This document shows, one piece after another, positions 43,955 through 52,805 of a stretch of 54,470 nucleotides of DNA (positions are counted from its first letter, which is position 1; each line of letters begins with the position of its first letter). Where the stretch lies: assembly GCA_000151295.1 (NCBI GenBank), contig GG745374.1, positions 49,779-104,248 on the forward strand, written 5' to 3'. A program made the position numbers and the translations under genes. Source of the stretch: Allomyces macrogynus ATCC 38327. Taxonomy: Eukaryota; Blastocladiomycota; Blastocladiomycetes; Blastocladiales; Blastocladiaceae. The notes under the pieces are model-generated. The model had not been told where the DNA came from. It was given only the letters and a program-made list of their open reading frames with translations, and did no database searches.

Positions 43955-46723
43955 CGTGTGCGACACGCTATGGGGGCCAGGTGAGCTTCCGTCCACATTT
44001 TGTAGCGTCGGACGGTTCAGCACGGCGCATACAGATTATCGAGCGTCCCGAGGCACAGGGGGACTTCGGAAAAACGGTGCCCGTCGACAGGAAAACAATG
44101 GGAGTGCGGCGACGTGCGCGGCGGGAGGGATGCGGAAGCGGCACGGGTGTTGGTGGGTCAAGGGACGTCGTGCGAATAGGGTTTCGCCACGGCGGCGAGG
44201 TTTCTCGGCGGTTGGTGCGCGTTGGGCGTGCCGAAGTGCTGCGGTCGCGTCTGGATCAGGCGAGAGAGTAAAGAGCGCAGGAGCAAGCTTAACTTGTCAG
44301 AATCAAGACCGTCACGGAGGAGAAACGCGCCCGGACGCGTATTTGAGCGACGCGCGTCCATCCAGGTATCAAGCCCATTTACTGGGCGCGTCGCCGATGC
44401 CAAGCGGAGAGTTCGTGATCCATGAGGCCATTTGCACTTGAGTAGCACAAACTTCCGGCAAGCTGGTCCGGGGCCATCACGGCTCGGCCCGTCTTTGATG
44501 CACGGTAATAAAACAAAACGTACAACGTCCAGGTCAAGCAAGTGCGTTTGCACAGCAAAAGTCGTCCGGTCGCGATCACAGACGAGCAGAAGGACAGAGT
44601 CGCGCGCGCATGCACGCGCGCTTCGATTCGCAGGATCAAATGGGTGCCGTGCAGTCGCGTCGGCGCAAATGAGTCGGGAAACCGGTGAACAGGGGCCGCG
44701 CCGAGCGAGAGAAATAATCGGGTCGTTCGCTGCAAGCACCGTTCGCTGTAGGTTTGCGGTAACGGCAATGTTGCGCTTGGTGTTGGTTTCCAGGAATGCG
44801 GTGGCAAAAAGGGCCGCTAACGACACGATAGCCCGGATCCACTGTCGAGGACAGCGTAGTAATCGGGAAATCCGCGCGAGCTGCGGGTCGGCGTTGGGCG
44901 TCGTTGGGCGTCGCGGTTGACGGTTGGAACGAGAGGAGCAAGCGCCTGGCGAGCGGTAGCAGCACGGGCTAGTAACCAACCGGCAGCGGTTGGGGAAGTA
45001 TGAGTACATAAACCTCGTCCCTGTCGTTCAAGACGCGCGCGCCTTCACGACACAAACGTGGTGCAGGGAGAGCACTGGCGCGCGCCCAGACGAGACGCCG
45101 GACGTTGCGCCCCAAACGAGAACGCGCGCTCGGTGGGCCCTCCCGCGTGCACGCCCCCACGCGCCCGGTCCACCGCATCAGGAAAGTGTACCCGGCAGCT
45201 CGGCAAGGGGATGACAGGTGGCGCGCAGCGTGGGCCAACGACGTCAACGTCAGCGTGGGCCAGCGCGAGCGCGTCATTCGCTTCCAGTTTTTTGCGAAGC
45301 GCGATCAACCTGGTTGGTGTCGGTTGATGGGAGTCGCAGAGCGCGCGTAGCGTCGTTTGGGCGCGGTGGAGTGCGGGGTCGAGGAGAGGAGGGGAAAACG
45401 GCTGCCGTACCTGCGTCGTCAAGGACTTGACACCGCTTTCCAGCTCCCGTCAACAAGGCGAGAGGGCGTAAGTCGCACGCACAGGTATGGCTCGTCTAGA
45501 CTTGCAGGGCGTTCTGGGGGCGAGGGGTGGAATGATCGAACAAGGGGGGGGGGGGGGGCGAGGGATGGGGGTCGTTAAAAGGAGGGCGCCATGCCAGCGT
45601 TGATATACATACAAGCGAAACACACCTTGATGGTCGCCAAGTCGAATCGAGGAGCCGTTCGGGCACGGTTCTTGTACGAACTGACCATCAGAATCGTGGA
45701 GGCTTTATGGTGAGCCGAGTTCGAACCTTTGCCGACAGGACACCAGGAAAAATGCGGCTTGACTATCGGTTCATTCCCGTTGAGCATGGGACGTGTCGTA
45801 CAGCTGGAGAAACGCGTCTCGACTGTTTCCGGCGAGGAGGCGCGCATAGTGTTCGCATCCCAACGTTGCAGCAACAAAACCATTGGCTGCACCAGTGGCG
45901 CGCCGAGACCCGGCCGACCGGCTCGCGCGTCGGACGACATGGAGCGTGGGACCCGCGCGGGGGCGGCTCGAAACGGGCCCGAAGTGGGCCGGACCCGCGC
46001 GAAAACGCAGCGATGATGTGTCGAAACCGCCATGGTGACAGGTCCTTGTCAAGTAATCCGTAACGATACGTTGCCATTCTTGGACCGGGGAGGATGGGAT
46101 AGGCGCGCACTGTCAACGTCACTTCTTGCGCCGACCGGCAACGCTCGTATCTCTGGCAGACGGCTCGAGGGATGGCAAGATGGTGCCATCCCAACGCCAG
46201 ATCGTGTTGCACGGAGTTCATCGGCTGCTCGGTTCCTCGGCCTCTGAAGTCTGACGTGACGACTGGGCGCCGCGGATCTGGCGAAAGGATTCAGGGTCGG
46301 CGATCCGAGAAAGAGATCCGGCGGGCGCTGGGTGGGCGTGTTGGGGCGCGAGCGATCAGTCGCTTGATCGGGTGGTGTGGCGCAAAGGCGCGAGGCATGC
46401 GCAGGACGTTGCCGTAGCCGCCACGCGAAGTCTGTGCCACTCACCTGAACCTGAAACACGCTCACAAGACACCGACGCCAATCTCTACTCGAGACAGCGA
46501 CACCACTGGAAACTTTTTAAACGTATGACGCTTCCTGACGCAAGCATGCCACGCCTGCCCTACCTGATCCCCCCTCCGCCCACCCGCAACTCGGCTTGCG
46601 CGACCCAGCTCAACCTGCTGTGCTCGACGCGTGCCAAGTCGACGGGAGGTGGGTGATCGTGACTGACGAGACGGTGTTCATGAAGCGCTTTGTGTCGCTC
46701 GGCAAAAGATAATGTTTTGTATT
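43955..46723. other. 2.8-kb gene-poor interval
   Basis: The largest stretch before the transposons without a supported gene. It should include the bHLH promoter (right of 43954) and the TAM41 3' end. Open frames up to 283 codons cross it on the minus strand (45009-44158), but their translations are Cys/Arg-rich with no family resemblance and I find no exon partners. It also holds a poly-G run. I see no tRNA or rRNA. Confidence 0.5.
45544..45558 (+). repeat. Poly-G tract (15 G)
   Basis: Uninterrupted G run in the gene-poor interval, flanked by further G-rich sequence (gggggcgagg upstream and agggatgggggtcg downstream). The exact length is uncertain for technical reasons. Confidence 0.8.
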
Positions 46724-48278
46724 TTACTCGCTTGAGCGGCCGTTCTTCACGCCGCCCGCGTCTGTTGCCTTGGGCGTTGCCTGAGCGGCAGCATCGGATG
46801 CGGCGGGCCGACTCGGCGGCGCGTTGGTGGACGACGACGCCGCGTACCCCTTTTTCAGTTTGGAAGTGGCGTAGTTGACCGACTTGGAAAAGCCCGCCGT
46901 CAAAAATCCCTTGGCCGACTGGACGAGGGCCGGTCGTGCAATCGTGTCGTACAGGGCTAGAATGGGAGAGCACGCGTCAGCTGGTGAATAAGAATAGGCA
47001 CAAAAGCGGGCAGCAGTACATGATCGTACCGCTGCGCAAATACGTGTCCAAGTACGGCGACTGTGCGAGCTCGACCAACCCTTTCGGGTCGCTGTCGGTG
47101 CCCACCTTGGCCGCTGCCGCTGCTGCGTCTCCACTCCTTGCCTTGTGCGCGGCGCGCACCTTGGCAAGGAACGCCTTGGGCAGCTGCCCAACGAGCTGTG
47201 CGAGCACTTTCGGGTTACGGTCCACGTCGACTACCGACGACCCGTCAGGCAGCGTGCGCCACTCGACCGCGCCGGCAAACTCGCGGTCCTTGAGCTCCTC
47301 GACCATTGGGCGGTAAATGTGCTCAAAGAACTCGTGCTGCTTGGCGACCATGTTGGCCACCTTATGCGGGTTCTCGAGGTACTTAAACCGCATGCGGAAG
47401 TCGCCGAGATAGGACAGACCGGCGACGCGCCGGTACAGCTCATCTTCGGTCAATGGTGCGGTGGGGTCGGTCGTTGCGTGCATGAGGAAGACGACACGTA
47501 AAGCATTGACGAGGTTTGTACGTTGGCAGAGCAGGACGCGCGAATCGTGCCGCAGGACTTGGATCGGCTTGTGCATACGCCCGGCCAGGTAGAGCGTGTC
47601 CCACTCGGTCAGGTCCGAGCACAGGCGGTCGATGCCGACGACGCCGTACTTGACCATCTTTGGTCATGCAGAAAGAAGGAGCGGGATGACGGTGAGCCAC
47701 TTTACTTTGAGCGCATCGAGTCTTGGGTTCGCGCGCCGACCGTCGATCGCTCCTGCGCCAAGCTAGCGATTTGGTCAGCAAATCAACCAACGTACCACGC
47801 CGTCTATTTCAACGTACGGGTTGTAGGAAACCCCTGCGCCTGCCCACGCCGCGTCCTGCAGCGCAGCAACCGTTGACGAGCCCAACGACCCCAAGAACGA
47901 GTAGTGGTGCCGGTTCTGGTGCAGATTGATCGAATGCCAGTGCGTCGGGTGCGTGACGCCGAGAATCAAGTCGACCATGGATCCGCTGTTGCCTTCCTGC
48001 GGGAACACGGCCGACCCATAGGCAAATGCGAACCGGATCGGCGCCTTGAAGTCCTTGATGAGCTTGACGAGAGCGCGCGCGCGCGGCGACTCAGCGTGCA
48101 GCTCAACTTGCTGCTTGAGCGGAATGGCAGTTGCTGGATCATCGAGCCATGTCGTTGATTGCAGTCCGCGACGGCGTGGAGCCACGGCAGCGAGACGCGA
48201 CAGCGGGATCGTGTAGGATGGCGGGCACGAGTGCAAGAGGGACGCGCATCGCGTAGTGGTCCTGAGCAGCGTGGTCAT
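46724..48278 (-). CDS. TAM41: Mitochondrial phosphatidate cytidylyltransferase Tam41
   Basis: Tam41 makes CDP-diacylglycerol for cardiolipin synthesis in the mitochondrial matrix. Exons are 48278-47796, 47657-47030 and 46956-46724, 447 aa, with introns of 138 and 73 bp. The N-terminus is a typical presequence, Arg/Ser/Thr/Leu-rich without acids (TTLLRTTTRCASLLHS). The nucleotidyltransferase core shows AFAYGSAVFPQ (87-94) followed by MVDLILGV with D103, then HWHSINLHQNRHHYSF, MVKYGVVGIDRLCSDL, WDTLYLAGRMHKP, RVAGLSYLGDFRM and, in the last exon, SAKGFLTAGFSKSVNYA. The final 45 residues are a low-complexity Ala/Ser/Pro tail. Divergent from MSD1, with which it shares a short intergenic region. 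Confidence 0.95.
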
Positions 48279-48639
48279 GGTGATAGTGCTGGTAATTCGG
48301 AGAGTGGTCGAAGTTGATGAACGTGGCAGACCGCGTGGCCGTGGCGCTCGCAGGGTGCGGTTGTCGTGCTGCGGAAGTTGAAGTGCAGATCGCGAGCGCT
48401 TCGCTGGTGGACGTTGCTGGTTGTTGTATTTAGGAGTCGCGCTCAAGCGAGGATGGTGAAGGAGCGGTCAACCGCACGACGCACGGCCCTTGTTCAAGCT
48501 CACCAGTTCATTTGGATCATCTGACTTGCCTCAACACGATGCATCCGTCCTTTGCCGCGGCCGTCGATCGTTTTTTGATCAACTCGCTCGCTACCAACGA
48601 CTTGGACCAGCTTACAACCACGGGCAATCAAGCACGACC
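48279..48639. promoter_or_regulatory. Shared divergent promoter region of TAM41 and MSD1
   Basis: 361 bp between the start codons of two genes for mitochondrial proteins, transcribed outward. Both leaders must fit within it, so core elements are close together and possibly shared. No TATA box is evident. Confidence 0.5.
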
Positions 48640-50813
48640 ATGTTGCACTACACTCTGGCCGGTATTGGCCTCCGCCGTGCCGCCCCCGCCGCCATCCGTG
48701 CAGTGGCAGCCGCCTGCAGCATACCTGTCCCGGTATTCACGGCCACGCCGCCACGACCAACAAGCACCAAGATTCCGCGAACCGGATTGCGACAAAACAA
48801 TCATGCGAGGCGGTGGTCGTCGACCGTGGCCACGCCCGACGCTCACTCGGCGTTCTCGACCAATCACTACGAACGCACCTGCCCGTGCGGCCGCATCACG
48901 TCCGACCATGTTGGCCAACGCGTGCAACTTGTCGGCTGGGTGGAGTCAATTCGGTGAGCTGTGTTTTCTATCTTGGTCCCCGTCAAGTATGCGTTGGTCG
49001 ACTGATCACGCCTTGCCAGCAAGCTGTCATCCGACTTGGTGTTCATCCCACTCCGCGATGGCTACGGCAAGTGCCAGCTGGTTCTGCGCGGCGGCAACGA
49101 CGCTGTGTGGAGCGCGCTCGACAGCTTGAGCATCGAGTCGGTCGTGTATGTCGAGGGTGTCGTGGCCAAGCGACCCGAAAAGGATGTGCTCGGGGTGCGT
49201 TCCTGTCCATCTCCACCCTTGACCACCAACTCACCAGACATTCGAACAGAATGATAACTACGAGGTGGAGGTGGACGCGCTCGAGCTCGTCAACAAGGCT
49301 GATCGGTTACCCGTGCATCTGTTTTCCAAGGATCCTCTGGTATGCTCGTATGCACTCTCCGCTCACTCAGCATGAGCCGACCTGACCGTTACGCCCAACA
49401 CAGCCCAGCGAAGATGTGCGCCTCAAGTACCGCTACCTTGACCTGCGGCGCCCAGCACTACAGCACAACCTGCGCGCGCGGTCCACTGCCCTTCACGCCT
49501 TGCGCACTGTCTTTCTCACGCACGACTTTGTGGAAATCGAGACCCCAACACTGTTCAAAACTACGCCCGAGGGCGCGCGCGAATTTCTCGTGCCCACGCG
49601 GCGCGCCGGCCACTTTTACGCTTTGACGCAGTCGCCTCAGCAGTACAAGCAGCTGCTCATGGCCGCTGGCATGGACCGGTACTTCCAAGTCGCGCGGTGC
49701 TACCGCGACGAGGACCAGCGCGCCGACCGGCAGCCCGAATTTACGCAGATTGATGTGGAAATGACTTTGGCGACACCAACCAAGATGAAGCAGGTGATTG
49801 AGGAGTGCATGCACGAAACAGTGCAGGCCGTACTCGGCAAGGCGCTGCCGGCGACGCCGTTCCCATCGTTCTCGTACGAGCACGTCATGAACGCTTACGG
49901 CTCCGACAAGCCCGACGTGCGGTTCGGACTCGAGATTCAGCAGTGGAAGAACGAGTACTTGCCCGCCGACATGCGCGAGACGCACGTTATCGACGTTCTG
50001 CACGTGCCGCAAGCGCAGGTCGGCACCGTCTCGAACTCGGTGCTGAAAAAGTGGTCGTCCGAAGCGAAAAAGCACGGCGTGTTTGTGATCAAGGTCAAGG
50101 ACGACCGGCACCCGAACCTGCCGTTCCTCGCCCACCCACTCCCCGACTCGGTCGCAATGGGCGACGTGCTATGCCTCGCCATGCGCCCCGCCGTCGCGCG
50201 CGGCGGATCCACGCCCATGGGCAAGTGGCGCACGCAACTGATCCAGCACCTCGCGCTCACGCCCTCGACCGACCTGGCATTTCTGTGGGTCGAAGAGTTC
50301 CCGCTATTCACGCCGACGGCGCTCGACGACAAGCCCACGCACGCGATTGGGCAAGCCGGCACCACCAAGTCGGCATGGACGGCGACACACCACCCGTTCA
50401 CGGCGCCGCACCCGGACCACGTGCACCTGCTCCGCGACAACCCGGGCGCGGTCATGGGGCAGCACTACGATCTGGTCCTAAACGGGTTCGAGATTGGCGG
50501 CGGATCGATCCGGATCCATGACGCGCGGCTGCAGCAGTACGTGTTTGAGGTGCTCGGTATGGACGAGGCGCAAACGGCGCGGTTTGCGCATTTGCTCGAC
50601 GCGCTGCGGTTCGGGTGCCCGCCGCACGGCGGGATCGCGCTCGGGCTCGACCGATTGATGGCGGTGCTACTCGGCGCGCCGTCGATCCGCGATGTGATAG
50701 CGTTCCCAAAGTCGTCGGGTGCGGAACTCATGGTGGAGAGCCCGTCGCGCGTCGATGCGGCGCAGTTGGCGGAGTATGCGATCCAGGTCGTGGAGCCGGC
50801 AGCGACGAAATAA
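48640..50813 (+). CDS. MSD1: Mitochondrial aspartyl-tRNA synthetase
   Basis: Class II synthetase charging mitochondrial tRNA-Asp. Exons are 48640-48953, 49020-49194, 49250-49339 and 49404-50813, 662 aa, with introns of 55-66 bp. The first 60 residues are Ala/Arg/Ser/Thr-rich (LHYTLAGIGLRRAAPAAIRA, ending near NNHARRWSST), a probable presequence. The anticodon-binding OB fold follows (RTCPCGRITSDHVGQRVQLV). The catalytic core has EIETPTLFKTTPEGAREFLV, SPQQYKQLLMAAGMDRYFQV with motif 2 ARCYRDED, QPEFTQIDVEM, GFEIGGGSIRIHD and motif 3 PPHGGIALGLDRLMAVLLG. These are bacterial/mitochondrial AspRS features. The middle GAD-type insertion is present but divergent. Confidence 0.97.
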
Positions 50814-51559
50814 ATGTACGACAGAATGGGCCCCATCACGGACCCGAAATCAAAATCTTTATTGCGCGATATTACCGTGGAACGTCCCAAGAACAAACGG
50901 ACGGAGATACCGATGGATAAGCATCGAGGGCGAAGACACAATGACCCGCACAGGAATGTTCCAGATGATGCTCTCAGAACCTTGGAACGAGTTTTGCCAC
51001 ATTATCTTTGGGTGGAGACGCCGCGCTAAAATATTTAACCCTTCTGCGTGCCACCATGTCTCCTGCTGCTGACGTCATCCGCGCGTTTGTGTGAAAGCAA
51101 AATAGTTGTGGTGCCTGCACTCCCTGGAACTGGCTGGACGTGCACCAAGCAACACTTAAGCATCACATAAAGCACCTCCTTGACCAACACTGCCTCGCAT
51201 GTGCACCCACACCCACACTCTGGTCGAATCGACCATGCATGATCGATCTTGCACATGAGCCTGGCAAACACGCCAGGGTTGCACGCCTTCCTGATCTGAT
51301 GCACTGAGTTAGGGCCACATAGTAAAACAAAACATGGGTCCATGTGGGGGCACATGTGGGTGGGGTACCTGAAGGGGAACCCAGACCTCACTGCATGTGC
51401 ACCATCAGCTTGGAAATGCTCCCTGGCCACTGAGATGGGACCTGTGAGCGTGTGTGGCAGGCTGAGTGATACATGGCAGCACAGGAGGCCACACATGGGG
51501 TACTGTGGGGCTACATGCAGGGATATCCCATTCCCTGAGCAGATATGCTGTAGGCATGG
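50814..51559. other. Boundary region between genic DNA and transposon block
   Basis: 50814-51080 keeps ordinary composition and holds the MSD1 3' end. From about 51100 CpG becomes rare and TG/CA are abundant. Minus-strand frames here read on from the recombinase remnant (for example FLHDDPSTIWLCTRAPL just left of it) but are broken by stops. No intact gene. Confidence 0.5.
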
Positions 51560-52040
51560 AGAGCAATGGGGCCCTGGTGCAGAGCCAGATTGTGGATGGG
51601 TCATCATGCAGGAATCAGGGGTATGCATCAGAGCGCCAGCAACTGAGCCACTGGATGATGTCAGGCGCAGTGTCCTGCTGGCCAAGGAAGGTGGTGGCAC
51701 CCACACACAGTGAATGGTCAGTGAACATGGGCTGGCTCATGGTAGCATGCAGACAGGAATGGAACCAGTGCCATGCCAGGTACCAGCCATCACATGGCTG
51801 GAAGAGCAGGCCTAATGGGCTGAGCATCATGCAAGCAGCATGGTACATGTACATGGCAAGCAAGTGGTTGTCAGTGGCATCCCAGGTGGGTAGACAGATG
51901 TCATTGTCCATGTACAGGGCATCAGCCTTGTGATACAGCAGGTGGTACCTGACACCATTGCTTGCAATGAGGACAGAGTTGACTTGGATGGACTTGTGAG
52001 GACTGAGTCATATGACAGGTCATGGTCAGCAAAAATGGAG
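51560..52040 (-). pseudogene. Degenerate tyrosine recombinase (Crypton/DIRS-type integrase remnant)
   Basis: One minus-strand frame shows the C-terminal pattern of a tyrosine recombinase: KADALYMDNDICLPTWDATD and NHLLAMYMYHAACMML, then the box II region DHSLCVGATTFLGQQDTAPD followed by IIQWLSCWRSDAY. In the family this reads HxLRxGaTTxLa...IqxLGRWxSDAY. The catalytic arginine of HxxR is replaced by Cys (TGT, 51705-51707), and the arginine of GRW by Cys (TGC, 51639-51641). Both fit C-to-T changes at CpG. A TGA follows the AYP two codons on, near where the nucleophilic tyrosine should lie. Upstream sequence to about 52290 is in shifting frames with many stops. The enzyme is surely dead. Whether the source was a Crypton, a DIRS-like element or another recombinase cannot be told from this piece. 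Confidence 0.65.
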
Positions 52041-52369
52041 CTGACTTTGTCAATGGAGATTGGCAGCACCTGGTGCAGCATGTGCTGCTTGCACTTGGTG
52101 AGTCTGCACATGGTGAGCTTGATGGCTGGCACATCACAGAGTGGCTCCAGATCCAGATCCAGGAAGCCATGGGAGAGGAACCAGGTCAGGAGGTTGCTGA
52201 GGTAGTTGCTGACCATCAGGGGCACAACATTGAGGGTTGCATTGAGGTGTGAGATGAAGAGCACAAGGGAATGGACAGTAGGCAGCACAGGCAACTGGTG
52301 GAAGTTGGTGAAGTCATGTCACAGGCAAGTGGCATAGTCATGAGCCTAGAGAGAGCTCAGCTCATAGGC
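52041..52369. other. CpG-poor, frame-broken transposon-derived sequence
   Basis: 329 bp between the recombinase remnant and the copia LTR. CpG is almost absent and CAnTG-like strings are frequent. Probably the 5' part of the recombinase element, too decayed to read. Confidence 0.4.
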
Positions 52370-52784
52370 TGTTGACATAAAATTGTGGGCGTTGAGGACA
52401 AGGCTGGCCATGTGGAGTTGAGCACTGCTGACTGGTGCTGCCACACGCCAGTGTGGGTGCACACGAACTTCAGAACTGAGTAGGGGACACCATGATTGAA
52501 CAGCAAGTGGAATGAGGCAAACTCAGGCAGTGGTATGCCAAGCTGGATGCTGTCATGGTCCAATACCAAGAAGAAGGGTCCATGTACACCCAAAACTTTT
52601 GGCAAGGTTGAGCAGGAGAAGGAATGCATTTGGTGTGTGCACTCTGCACTTCAGCAGTTGTGGCAACCATAACCTAGGTTGCCACCATCATTTACACAAG
52701 AATCCAACTCAAACAGCTCCAACAAGGAAACAATAAGGGAAGACAAAAAACAAGAAACACAAATGCAAGCCAAACACTTCAACA
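52370..52784 (-). repeat. 3' LTR of the copia element (about 415 bp)
   Basis: On the minus strand it begins TGTTGAAGTG immediately after a polypurine tract and would end TTATGTCAACA at 52370, giving the matching short inverted ends TGTTGA/TCAACA. The right border (52784) is well supported by the tract. The left border rests only on the inverted end and is less sure. Confidence 0.7.
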
Positions 52785-52793
52785 CTCCCCCAC
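52785..52793 (-). other. Polypurine tract of the copia element
   Basis: Minus strand GTGGGGGAG lies 12 bp after the pol stop codon and directly before the TGTTG of the LTR. This is the usual primer site for plus-strand DNA synthesis in Ty1/copia elements. Confidence 0.8.
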
Positions 52794-52805
52794 AGTGAGC
52801 ATTCC

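Noticed and set aside
44158..45009. 283-codon minus-strand open frame with ATG in the gene-poor interval
   Set aside because: Cys/Arg-rich composition, no family resemblance, no exon partner, and open frames of this size are common by chance at this GC content.
45660..45735. tRNA-like GTTCGAAC string in the gene-poor interval
   Set aside because: I could not fold acceptor, D and anticodon arms around it, and the T-loop-like string alone is not evidence.
51035..51706. 223-codon minus-strand frame read as a Cys-rich protein
   Set aside because: It is in a different frame from the recombinase motifs, and its many Cys/His/Met codons result from CpG loss (TGC, TGT, CAT). No family match.
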